DNA from: Sycobia sp. Sy_11
Taxonomy: Eukaryota; Arthropoda; Insecta; Hymenoptera; Epichrysomallidae
Direction of reading: 5' to 3'
NCBI GenBank assembly: GCA_018907035.1
Contig: JACCIC010000200.1
Coordinates: 960,287-1,024,286, forward strand
DNA length: 64,000 nucleotides
Below are positions 20,728 to 30,920 of the stretch, piece after piece. Each line of letters begins with the position of its first letter. Positions within the stretch are counted from its first letter, which is position 1. The position numbers and the translations under genes were made by a program. The notes under the pieces are model-generated. The model saw only the letters and a program-made list of their open reading frames with translations. It was not told the origin of the DNA and did no database searches.

Positions 20728-21873
20728 TACCCGTGCAGAAATATACTCGGCATATCCCTAGTTCGGGCTAGATCCTAGTCAGTATTACTGATGATTTCCT
20801 CATGTAGGTAAATCTCGGCAGATCCGAGTTAGATTTCCCTTCGATCATCTAATAATCATCTTATATTAATTATTACTTTCTCGACTTTATTCTGATTTCC
20901 TTATCTTTTATTCATTCTTGAAAGAAATGCGTGTTTTGTATAGTCAAAATTTTATAAGCAGAAAACTTAAGGAAATGATTAGGATTTCTATCCTGGTTTT
21001 AGTTAGATTTCCTTCACTTCTCCCTATTTTGGAAAAACTTACGTTTTTCTAGGCGGAATCTGCATAGTAAGAGAAGTAAGGAAATGGTTAGGCTTTCTAT
21101 TTTGATTCTAGTTAGATTTCCTCAACTTTTTCTAATATGGAGAAGAACGATGTTTTTTGTAGTCAAGGCCTTATGTGTACAGAAATTATATATATGATGA
21201 AAAAATTGATTTACTATGTATGTATTATCTTGTCTTTATAAAATATTATTATATGGTCTTAAGTGCTGTACGGTCATATGCAAAATATAGTATAGTAATC
21301 CCATATTGCGTTTTAGCATAGTGCATAATGCGTTAGCTTGCGAATCGTAGGGTCGTGGTTCGATACTCAGCGGAGGTCGGAATTTTTTTCATTGAGATAA
21401 ATTAATTTATTCGTTCCACAGAGGTGCTTAACATTAAAATTTACAATAATTAGTGTAAAAAAAATATATTAATAATTATTAATTATTAACTGTAAATCGT
21501 AATACGTAGTAATGCATATAGAAAATAATTTATAAATTCTAATTAATGATATGCGTCACCTAAATACGTAAATATATTTTTTTATTTTAAATAAATAAAT
21601 ATTAAAGAGTCAAAAAATTATTCACTTAATCGGGGAAACAAAATTAGAATAATTTATTATTGGCTTAATTTCTAGATTTTCTGTCTAGATTTTGTCTAGT
21701 TTCCAGCTTGGTATACCTACCAAAATCTAAGCTCGTTCCCTATTAAAAATGCTATTAAAAGTGGGACAAATCGGAACTAGGATCAGACTAGATTTCCCTT
21801 CTGGATCCGAACATTTAATAAGGAAAATTTACACGATACTAGTTAGATTCGAGAATGAATTTCCACACGGGTA
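20728..21873. mobile_element. Non-autonomous TIR element (MITE-like)
   Basis: TACCCGTGCAGAAAT at 20728-20742 and ATTTCCACACGGGTA at 21859-21873 are inverted copies with two mismatches. Inside, an approximately 110-bp unit is repeated (AAGGAAATG(A/G)TTAGG... from about 20969 and 21078), and the motif TTAGATTTCC recurs several times. There is no transposase. I cannot place it in a superfamily, and I could not define a target-site duplication. Confidence 0.6.
21298..21372 (+). other. tRNA-like segment, probably a SINE head or decayed tRNA
   Basis: TTAGCATAGTGCATAATGCG resembles a pol III A box region. GTGGTTCGATACTC, about 40 bp downstream, resembles the B box (GGTTCGANNC). The stretch between reads like a tRNA anticodon arm. 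The acceptor stem does not close, so I do not call a functional tRNA. Confidence 0.5.
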
Positions 21874-22029
21874 GTTACCTTTTTACTTTATTATTTGTAA
21901 ATGTTTCTAATTTAAACAGAAAAAAGTATTGAAATCAATTTTTACATTGCCTAATATATGTAAATATGTATGAGTATCAATTCATGTAAGTATCACAATT
22001 CAGGTTGGCTTAACAGTTTTGGTCAAAAG
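21874..22029. other. No feature seen
   Basis: Short AT-rich spacer between the TIR element and the Penelope-like element. Confidence 0.5.
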
Positions 22030-22376
22030 TTTATTTTATTAAAAGTTGTACTTATGACGACTGTACTAAATTAAATTAATAAATATTTTTATCGGCCTTA
22101 CAGTCTTTATAATATCATATATTATTTAAAATAATGACATCAAATTATCCTTGTTTCTGATCACCCCCGTACAGTCTGAAATAAAACTTATTACTACAAT
22201 AAATTATATGATAAAATTAAAAATAAAAATAAAATAAAATAAATAATAAAATAAAAATAAAAATAAAAATACAATAATAAATAAAATAAAAATAAAAAAT
22301 AATAAAAGTACTTATTCTATGTTAGTAAAGGACAACCTAACTGCTGCCACCACCTTAAATTTAGGATCACCTTCTT

Positions 22377-22415
22377 GTCCGACGTTTCGAACCGCTAAGG
22401 TTGCTCCTCAGGAAC
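22377..22415 (-). ncRNA. Candidate hammerhead ribozyme (inverted pseudo-LTR copy)
   Basis: Read on the minus strand, the 39 nt run GUUC, CUGAGGA, a stem II with AACC/GGUU, GAAAC, GUC, GGAC. These match the conserved CUGANGA and GAAA boxes and the GUC cleavage triplet. GUUC pairs with GGAC to make stem I, with one G-U pair. Stem III would be the self-complementary ACGU, as in minimal dimer-type hammerheads. Such ribozymes are known in Penelope-like elements; the assignment here is by motif. Confidence 0.6.
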
Positions 22416-22739
22416 TAAACTAAAATGAAAAACCCAGTATGCTACATTATATACCCCATCCCCGCTCTAAATTTATTAGTTTAACATTTATAGGACCCCC
22501 TTTTATTCCATCCGATTCCAAGTGGGTGATCATAAACAAGGACAGTCTGACTCTCATTATTTTAAATAATATATGATATTATAAAGACTGTAAGACCAAT
22601 ACAAATATTTATTAATTTAATTCAGAACAGTCGACATAAGTACTATTTTTAATTTTAATTTATTAAACGGTCTATGAACGTATGTTATATTTTAGAGAAA
22701 TATATTTTAAATATGGGTGGGTTTTTAAAGAGCATTGCT

Positions 22740-23985
22740 CAAAATGGATAAAAATAAATTTAAAGGATATAACAATTAAGAAACACCTTATTTTTTTTTA
22801 CTTAGATGCAAAAAATCGAATATTTTTCCGATATATATAGATAAAAATTTTCAAGATAAATATTTTTCTCGGAATTACGATTAAAGAGTCTCTTATGATT
22901 TACAAAGAAATATTTTATGTTTTAACAATAAAATAATAAATTTAGTCATCAGATATTAAAATTATGAAATTTATCAATTATCAAAATCTTTATTAAAAAT
23001 AAAAGAATATTTATATAGATACTTAGAAAATGAATAGATAAGAAATACTTAAAGAAAATTCTTTCTAGTTCACAACAGACATTTTAATAAAATAAAATGC
23101 GAGAAAAGAAATAAACTGAAAAGTAAATTTGAACATTAAAAAAATATAAAATACTGTCAAACAAATAATACATATAATAATAATAAAAATTGTTTTGAAA
23201 ATTTAACTAATATTACCATTCCAATAGAAATTGTAAATATCCTTTCAAAAGGTGCAAAATTTAAAATATCTTCTTCAAATAACAAATTCCCTATTAAGAA
23301 AATCACAGCTGACGTAGAAAATAGTATTGTTATTTGCAATAACGATATGAAAAAATAATGTAGAACCTCATTAGTAAAGGTTATTAATAATTTTAAAAAA
23401 GAAAATAGATTTCAAAATTATATAAATACTAACATTATACATGAATACAAAACAGCCAAGAATTTCTTAAAAGAGAACACAAATATTACATTCCCAAATG
23501 TAGATAAAGGAAATGTAACAGTAGCATCTGACAAGAAAGAATATATTAATACAATTACAATGATGTTAGAGGATAACACAACTTACAAGAAAATTGAAAA
23601 TCCTCATATTCATAGGCTACAAAATATAAATTGAAAGAATTAGTAAAAAAATGGAAAAATAAATGTTATAATACATTAAGGAAATTACTTTTAAACACTT
23701 AAAATATGAAAATGGAACAACAGCCAAATGTTATGGGGTTCCCAAGATTCACAAAAAACAATTGATCTATAGAATAATAATATCGTCGGTGAATTTTCCA
23801 ACATATAATATTGCAAAATTTTTATCCAATATGTTAGTTAAGATCGTTGGAAGAACCAACACTTATGTTAAAGATAGTTGGAGTTTTTATGAAGCAATCA
23901 AAGATATTAATATTCCGAATAATTATAAGATGATTTTATTGGATATAGTATCTTTATTTACAAATATATGATACATTCTTCCGAG
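22740..23985 (+). pseudogene. Penelope-type reverse transcriptase, N-terminal part, broken
   Basis: The readable blocks in order are an N-terminal region with NILSKGAKFN (about 23235), FPNVDKGNVTVASDKKEYI (about 23493), ML-D-TYKK, the frameshifted VPKIHK region near 23740, and frame 23762-23968. That last frame has FPTYNIAKFLSNML and KMILLDIVSLFTNI, which is the first catalytic RT motif (Asp in LLDIVSLF). The frame stops right after FTNI. The following 200 bp no longer read as RT, and no YxDD motif is present. Stops occur at several points, for example about 23356 and 23630. The family call is firm from the SPTYN-AK and D-VSLFTN motifs. Confidence 0.8.
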
Positions 23986-24251
23986 TTCGATAATGTAAAT
24001 ATTTTGGAACATGGTATTAAGAATAAATATAAAAGAGAAACTCTTGAAATATTCATATTTTGAAAAATCCCAATAATGTAAATTTAATGCTAGAGTCAAG
24101 TAAATTGGACAAAACTTATCATTCCTTATTAATATAAAATTTATATTTCGCATTTAAGTTAAGAAAGGGGGTCTTATAAATGTTATACTAATAAATTTAG
24201 AGTGGGGATGGGGTATATAAAGTAGCTTGCTGGGTTTTTCATTTTAGTTTA

Positions 24252-24290
24252 GTTCCTGAGGATGAACCGTAGCGGTTCGAAACGTCGGAC
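24252..24290 (+). ncRNA. Candidate hammerhead ribozyme (3' pseudo-LTR copy)
   Basis: The 39-nt candidate has stem I GUUC/GGAC, core CUGAGGA, a perfect 6-bp stem II (GAACCG/CGGUUC) with a UAG loop, GAAA, a palindromic ACGU for stem III, and a GUC cleavage triplet. An extra U sits between the CUGAGGA box and stem II. Compared with the inverted copy at 22377-22415, the core boxes are unchanged and the differences fall in stem II. Confidence 0.62.
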
Positions 24291-24600
24291 AAGAAGGTGA
24301 TCCTAATTTTAAGTTGGTGGGAACAGTCTGGTTGTCCTTTACTAACATAGAATAAATACTTTTATTTATTTATTTTTTTTATTTTATTTTACTTATTATT
24401 GTATTGTATTTTTATTTTTATTTTTATTTTATTATTAATTTTCTGATATAATTTATTGTAGTAATAAGTTTGATTTCAGAGTCTAGGACGTAGATCATAA
24501 GCAAGGATAGTCTGACTGTCATTATTTGAACTAATATATGATATTATAAAGACTGTAAGACCGATAAAAGTATGTATTAATTTATTTTATTAATTAAATA

Positions 24601-24611
24601 ATTGAAGATAG

Positions 24612-24654
<43 letters not shown>

Positions 24655-24825
24655 TAAGAATAAAATGATATTTCAGGATTATATTAAATTACTTTTAATT
24701 TAAACAAAATAAAGTATTGAATGTAAATATGTATGAGTACCAATTCGTGTAAGTTTCGAAATGATTGCTTATTATTATTCAATAAAAAAGTTGCTTATTA
24801 AATTGTGCCCATGCACTCACTTATT
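24601..24825. repeat. (TA)n microsatellite and AT-rich spacer
   Basis: TA run at 24618-24651 just beyond the Penelope-like 3' end. Nothing else is recognised. Confidence 0.85.
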
Positions 24826-25933
24826 TATAACGTGAGAATACAGTACTATGAAAATGTAATTTAAAAATTATTTTGACATGCACTTGCGGGCCCGTCTTTA
24901 AAAAGATTTTGGGTAAACAAAGGAATTGTAGATACTAATTTATTTCATTTTTTCCACAAAATAGCTACTCATATAAAATTACATCGGGATCCTGTTTACT
25001 CTGTGAAATCATTGGACTCTTTTACACGAGTCATTTGAAAACTGTTTAAAATCAGTTTAAATCACTTGCAATAACCGAAGTCATTTATGAAGAAAATTAT
25101 TTTAAATCATTTTGAAATCAATTGAAAACCAGTTTTCAGTTTCAATAAATGTTTTACCTTCCATCAAATCACTAGTGCAATCTTGTTAAAATACTGAAAA
25201 TTTATCTGACAAAATAATTGTAATGTTATGAAAATGTAATTGAGGATTTGAGTAATGGTGATTTTTCAAATATTAATGTTTTTGTTCTCAAACAAAGATT
25301 GTAGTGATCTTTACAATATACTGAAATACAAAAATTTAAAAACAATAATGTAAAATTATATACTGATAATAAATTAATTTATAAAAAAAATATAACGAAA
25401 TATATGTTAAAAATTGATGTATATTTAAAAATCATAATGACAACAAACATTATTGAAGTAATATTCTTTGTTTCGTAATTTAACTGGATTTACTTATAAA
25501 AGTTTGCAGTATTTAAACAATTATGCATTGATACATAGAAATTCTAAAGCCATCGATGTTATATAGTCTGGGCTGTAGATAATTCTAATGATTTTATGTT
25601 ACTAAATTTTGAGCTATTCATCTACTATTTATTAACTTCAAATCCATATTGATGGTGTTGTAGTAAATGTAAGTTTCTTCGATAAAATAAAGCAGTTATG
25701 TTGATAAAAAAATAAAATTATTTTATTCAATGTCCAACCTACAATTCATTAATATTAATTCATTCGATGGACTGGTAACTATAGTTGATTTTGCGTACTT
25801 TTGTGCAAAAGATACTATTCAGCAATATTTTTTCACCATTTAAATTGCCATAAGGTTTTCAAAGACAGCCCCGCCAATACATGTCTAAATGATTTTAAAT
25901 TATATTTTCATAGTACTGTATTCCTATGTTATA
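24826..25933. mobile_element. Non-autonomous element with about 80-bp TIRs
   Basis: The first 80 bases (TATAACGTGAGAATACAGTA...) recur in reverse complement at 25854-25933 (TATAACATAGGAATACAGTA... when complemented). About four fifths of positions match by eye. The interior is AT-rich and non-coding. The right end abuts a mariner at a shared TA. The transposase family is unknown. Confidence 0.68.
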
Positions 25934-26806
25934 CTAAGTGTACAAATAAGTTTCCGCCGCTTTGAAAAGATGGCCCCACCGATAAGATAACATCGAAATT
26001 GTCAGCTGCAAAAAGTCGTATAGTATATATTGACATCTGGGAACAGTATAACCTATTAATACCTCTGACTTTTTGCTAGTATCACTTTTTTTTCATCCTG
26101 TTAAGATGTTAAGTTTTGAGCCAAGTAAGCGTCATTTAAAGGAATAATTAATTTACTTCTTTCATTTAAAGCAATCTGCAGCTGAAGCACATCGGCATTC
26201 ATAGAAACATATAGTGATGTTAATTTGAGTGAGAGAAGTTGTCGGGAGTGGTTCCAAAAATTTAAAAGTGATGATTTTGACGTGGAGGACAAAATACGCA
26301 GTGGAAGGCCCAAAGTGCATGGTGCACAGAATTGGAAGCTTTACTGGAGAAAGATCCGTGTCAAACGTATGAAAAACTTGCACAAGAGATAGGAGTGACT
26401 CAGCAAGCTATTTCACAACGTCTCAAAACCCTGGGTATGGACCAAAAGCAAGGAAAATTGGATTCTTTACGAACTGAAGCTAAGAAACGTCGAGCATTGT
26501 TTATTCGCTTACGAAAAATTGCTCAAAAGGCAAAATCGCAAAGGATTTCTACACCGAATCGTGACGGGAGACGAAAAGTGGATTTACTACGACAACCCAA
26601 AGCGTAGGAAGTCATGGGGTAAGCCCGAGCATGCCTCTACTTCGATGGCCAAGCCAAACATTCATGGCAAGAAGCTAATGCTGTGCATTGGTTGGAATCA
26701 GCTTGGGGTAATCTATTACGAACTACTCGAACACAATCAAACCGTCACCGGAGAACGTTATCAAAAACAGCTGATGCAATTGAGCTGAGCATTGAAGATT
26801 AAATGT
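25934..26806 (+). mobile_element. Mariner-type element, 3' truncated
   Basis: The left terminus CTAAGTGTACAAATAAGTTT follows a TA at 25932-25933. The transposase runs rightwards and stops matching at about 26806. A GC-rich unrelated sequence begins there, so the right TIR is lost. Confidence 0.78.
26106..26806 (+). pseudogene. Mariner transposase relic
   Basis: The start MLSFEPSKRHLKE at 26106 is homologous to the young family start (MSKFEPSRRHLRE). Stops and frameshifts follow. The frame 26332-26604 carries the second helix-turn-helix (EKLAQEIGVTQQAISQRL). The frame 26519-26785 has KGFLHRIVTGDEKWIYYDNPKRRKSW with the first catalytic Asp, and LMLCIGWNQLGVIYYELL. The gene is cut before the second catalytic Asp. 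It is a more diverged relative of the 10068/30921/57407 family. Confidence 0.85.
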
Positions 26807-27416
26807 CCTAGTTGGACTCCTCGGCACGTGTTGCTTCGGCCGCAGTCGGTGCGCTCCGTCCCTGCTCGGCGTCGTTATCTCTCCCACGCCGTTCGGGCTC
26901 CGCGGAGAAACTTGCGCCTTTGTTGTAAGCTCGTGCACGTGCTTGTGCGCGTGACCGCTATTCTTTCTTTGTCTCTCTCTCTATTTCTCTCGCTTCTTTC
27001 TTTGCGTGAGAAAAGAGTTTGTTTTAATGCAAGATGCACTTCTTAACAATGTAATCGCGGTGTTTTCTTTCGGCGCGATGATGCACGGAGAAATTGCACG
27101 TTAATTAATGTTTCGCGGTAATTGTTCACTTTTTGTGTAATCGCAGAAATTATTCAATCACGTAGTTTTCGCGATTTCACTTAGCAATTTGTTGCCTTAT
27201 AGAAAACATTTAAGTATTAAGTTAACTTACTTGATTTGGCGGCATGTAATCAGGAATATCGGGGTCACCAATGTCGGCTGCACATAAATATACGCTTTTA
27301 GTCTACGGCGTTTCCCCGCTGAATCCGTATATAGCGAGGCAATCGTGACCGAAGATACACATTATATTTTTATAATTCACTTAATTAAATAGGATTCAGT
27401 TATTAAAATGAGTCCC
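26807..27416. other. GC-rich then AT-rich non-coding DNA
   Basis: The first 250 bases are CpG-rich with a CTCTCTCT tract near 26975, unlike the surrounding DNA. The rest is AT-rich. It could be an LTR or UTR fragment of a retroelement. I see no gene. Confidence 0.4.

Positions 27417-27482
<66 letters not shown>
27417..27482. repeat. (TA)n microsatellite
   Basis: About 33 uninterrupted TA units directly adjoin the truncated gypsy relic on the right. Confidence 0.95.
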
Positions 27483-27485
<3 letters not shown>

Positions 27486-29093
27486 AGACTGTATTAGTTA
27501 TACAGATCTATACAGATCCCGATAATTGGGTCTATAAGTCGCTCGAACGATGCTGCAGCATTAGATAAACCGAAGGGCATCCTAATAAACTGGAACAGTT
27601 CCATAAATGCCGTAATCGGTTTGGATTCCGGATGAAGTAGTATTTGATGATACCCACTACTCAGATCTAACGTAGAAATATATCTAGCTGATTGCAGCTT
27701 CCTTAGAATTTGGTCCATGTTAGGCAACGGGTATGGATTGGGTTTCGAAACTAAATTTACTTTTCGAAAATCGATACAAAAGCTATATTTTCCCTTGCTC
27801 TTTCGTATCATCTCCACTGTACTCGACCAACCACTTGTGGATGGTTCGATTACTCCAATCTGTAGAATCTCTTTCACTTGAGAATACATTTCTTCTTGTA
27901 TTGTTTTAGGGACTGGGTAAGCTTTTTGACGTATTGGGCGTGTATTACCTACATCTATTATATGCTCTGCCCACGTCGTACGTCCCAAGTGGCACTTCTT
28001 CTGCCGGCAGGATTTTATCCAATCCAAATGTCTTTAATTGCTGCTGTTTCTGCCGAATTATATCCGCAAGACAAATGGATACTAACCTTGAAAACTCCTT
28101 GATGAGATCAAATCCAGTATGTTCATCTGAATTTAATAGTTTCGCCTATCCAAATAATTTCAAAATCGCAACGATGCCAGTAATTGGATTTTATTAATCC
28201 TGACTGCAACTTTTCCAGTCTGAGCCGTCTATTCGCTGCCTTAACCGACAACCAATTATCAGTCAGGTCATGGATGGTCCCGAACGCACGTGTGAAATTG
28301 GCACCTACGTAACAATCCACTTCTAGGTTTAGAATCACGGCGAGTAATACATTGCGCGTGATACCCGCCAATTCGAACGACAATACGACGTGACCTTCTG
28401 TCTAATGGGCGGCCCTACAGAACCTTCTTATTTTCTTCTAAGGGGTCTTGTTTCGCGTCCACGGTTCGCGATTTGATTCGGGCTGCTTCTTCTGGCCCGA
28501 ACCCTCTTGAGGTGCAGTGGCAGCTACTATAGGTTTGGCTCTCCTGGTAGCCGGCGACTTATACGCAGCTTCGCGTAGAATAGTCCTATATGGCGAAGAA
28601 AGAGTGTGATAACACTTTTCACACTTCAAGGCGAATTCAGCTTATCTGGCTAATTCACAAAATCCATCGACTGAATTGTAGAATTTCCTCGTTATCCTTC
28701 GCTGGATTTCGAAAGGAAGCTTGTAATATATTCGTTCGAGGGTTCATTGTTTCCCTGCGAATGATTTTCCGCCTTCCAGAAGCACATGTTTCGATACTCA
28801 GGACCGGCTCCATACCACTTCCTTGTAGTGACACTAATTAAACCCCAAGTTGTTAGGCCTCCCTTCTTTAAAACATCAAGCTAAAACTCGACCTTCCCCT
28901 TGAAGATTTCTTGAAGCGCGTCCCATTTGCAGACTATTAGACCGATGTCTTTTTTGGATCCTCCCGCAAATTCTGATTCGCTGGGGAATCCTCCGGTCAG
29001 CGTAATCCTCGAGGCTCCTAAAGGCCTTGAGACACTCCCTCTTTCAGCCACGCCCACGAGTGGGTGGATATGGGCGCGGCGTTGAACTACCAT
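27486..29093 (-). pseudogene. Ty3/gypsy gag-PR-RT relic, minus strand
   Basis: The order from 29093 leftwards is: a gag N-terminal piece (TLTGGFPSESE, KDIGLIVCKWD; 29093-28881), further gag with a decayed KCEKCYHT block (28629-28438), a protease-like region (FELAGITRNVLL, DCYVGANFTRAFGTIHD; 28383-28123) and RT (28027-27494). The RT piece has RPIRQKAYPV, FCIDFRKVNLVSK, STLDLSSGYHQI and FIRMPFGLSNAAASF. The matching copy at 43188-47392 is on the other strand. Relative to it, this copy lacks most of the gag middle, where KWD jumps to ALQEIFKGK. It is cut inside RT before the YxDD motif, at a (TA)n tract. Frameshifts separate gag, PR and RT. Confidence 0.85.
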
Positions 29094-29275
29094 TGGCCGA
29101 ATATTAGACCGCTACTGACGATTCATCCTACACGGTTGATGCATGACACGCATACGTGTCTTGTATGTGTACTTTCTTCCGTGAAGGTTGTCAGCTATTC
29201 GTGTGCTTCTAACTGGTGCGGAAGTATGCAATTTCTGAGCAGCTACCTGCGCTTCTACGCAGGCGATTATATCTA

Positions 29276-30156
29276 CGAGGTGTGTTCAAAAAGTAACGAG
29301 AATTTTTAAATTTCGCGAGTTTGGAGAATCCGCCTGTATAAAAATTTTGTTTATTATTTTGGTATGCATGTCCCTTAAGTACGATAAAATTTTCAGCAAT
29401 ATTTATTGCTTACTTTTTAAGTGGCATTCGCTAACGTTAGACGTGTTTTTTGAGCTCGGCGATTTTCGTTTGTCGAGCCTTTTTCGGTCTTGGCGATCCA
29501 GAATGCCTCCACTGGGACGATTGAGCCTTACTTTCGACATCATATCCGTAATCCCATGTTTCGTCACCTGTTATAACACGTTTTAGTAGTTTTCGAAATT
29601 TTGGAACAAAGTTTGCTGCCACACTTTTCATATCCAAAACATCCAAAAATTCCATGGCATGAGCCAACTGATATGACAACATCATCAGTGAATTGTCTGA
29701 TTGTGATTCAGCGATCGTTTATAACCATTTCTTTCACTTTTTTCACGTTTTCAATGATTGTTGATGTGCCCGGGCGTCTGGGTCGTTCATTATCTTCAAC
29801 GTTTGCGCGGCCATCTTGGAAATGCTTATACCACTCGTAAATATTTGCTTTACTCATAGCAGACTCATCGTATGCCTTTGTTAAAATTTTACAAACTTCA
29901 CTACACTTTATTCTATTTTTTACGCAAAATTGAATACAAATTCTTTGCTCCATTTTTTTCACAAACGAAAATCGCCGAGCTCAAAAAACACGTCTAACGT
30001 TAGCGGCTACCACTTAAAAAGTAAGCAATGAATATTGCTGAAAATTTTATCGTACTTAAGGGGCATGCGTACCAACATAATAAAAAAAATTTTATAAAGG
30101 CGGACTCTCCAAACCCGCGAAATTTAAAAATTCTCGTTACTTTTTGAACACACCTC

Positions 30157-30157
<1 letters not shown>
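29276..30157 (-). mobile_element. Internally deleted mariner with about 196-bp TIRs
   Basis: GAGGTGTGTTCAAAAAGTAA at 29277 begins a long repeat (to about 29473). It returns in reverse complement at 29961-30156 with few mismatches. Mariner TIRs are usually about 30 bp, so these are unusually long. The right TIR ends 8 nt before the transposase ATG. Between the TIRs only parts of the transposase remain. A TA lies just outside the left end, and the right end runs into (TA)n. Confidence 0.82.
29480..29953 (-). pseudogene. Mariner transposase, deleted
   Basis: I start at the ATG at 29953 (MEQRICIQFCVKN), since the longer reading needs a GTG. The N-terminal DNA-binding region runs to about 29708, with EVCKILTKAYDESAMSKANIYEW and a frame-consistent GRANVEDNERPRRPG. 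A frameshift precedes the second piece (29685-29437) with HAMEFLDVLDMKSVAANFVPKF and RVITGDETWDYGYDVESKAQSSQW, which bears the first catalytic Asp. The rest of the catalytic domain has been deleted up to the left TIR. It matches the mariner type of the relic at 11766-12600. Confidence 0.82.
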
Positions 30158-30208
<51 letters not shown>

Positions 30209-30307
30209 TAGATTCCGTACAAATTCAACGATTTGTACAGAAGTGTTCTTCTATAAGCGTCTATCTTCTTTGGTATGAGTATGATCAGGTATAATATATG
30301 ATATAAT

Positions 30308-30360
<53 letters not shown>

Positions 30361-30920
30361 TTATATATTAGACTGCTTGATTTGGGAACAGAGTTGAAGC
30401 CTAAACCAGAGTGAGAGAGCAATAAAAGGAGTCATGTTGTCTCTCTCTTACAAGCGAGGAAGTGAGGAGAAAAGGAAAGTAGTGGAACAGTAGTGGTAGA
30501 AATATACGCAGCAGAAATATACATTTCTCCTATACCCTATACCATTGTTATTGTTAGGCTGTCCCCCTACACTTTCTCCGGAGCAAGAGAGAAAACACAA
30601 CTCTAAGCATATCTCTGTCCTTCAATATGGGCTTCAGAGCATCTATTTAAGCGCGTGGTTTAATATATAAATCTATGAGTATATAGTAGCGCATGCAGCC
30701 ATGTAGGACAGATCCAGGAGTTGCCTATAGGGGAACACAATTTCATGTCAAATACAAATTTTAAAAAACATGTTATTCTAATTCTTTTAGTCATGCTTAG
30801 CCTGTTTAAATAGATTATTTATGTTAGTATAAACTTTATTGTTAACAAAACATATAGAATTAAAAGTTGTATTTTTCTACCATAGTATGTGGCAATACGT
30901 ACGTTTTTACTTATAAAGTA
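30158..30920. other. Microsatellites and unassigned DNA
   Basis: Two (TA)n runs (30160-30204 and 30311-30358) flank about 100 bp of unique sequence. From 30360 to 30920 there is AT-rich to mixed DNA with a GA-rich stretch near 30460. No gene is seen. Confidence 0.6.

Larger units (their letters stand above)
22030..24600 (+). mobile_element. Penelope-like element with inverted pseudo-LTRs
   Basis: A block at about 22030-22505 is the reverse complement of sequence around 24170-24600. Its outer part is also the reverse complement of 22506-22660. Shared landmarks are GATATTATAAAGACTGTAAG, CCTTTACTAACATAGAATAA and the CGAAACGTCGGACAAGAAGG block. Inverted partial copies at the 5' end are a known feature of Penelope-like elements. 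The interior encodes the start of a Penelope-type reverse transcriptase. The catalytic core and GIY-YIG part are deleted. Confidence 0.82.

Noticed and set aside
21298..21372. Functional tRNA gene
   Set aside because: A- and B-box-like text is present but the acceptor stem does not pair and the segment lies in a repeat element.
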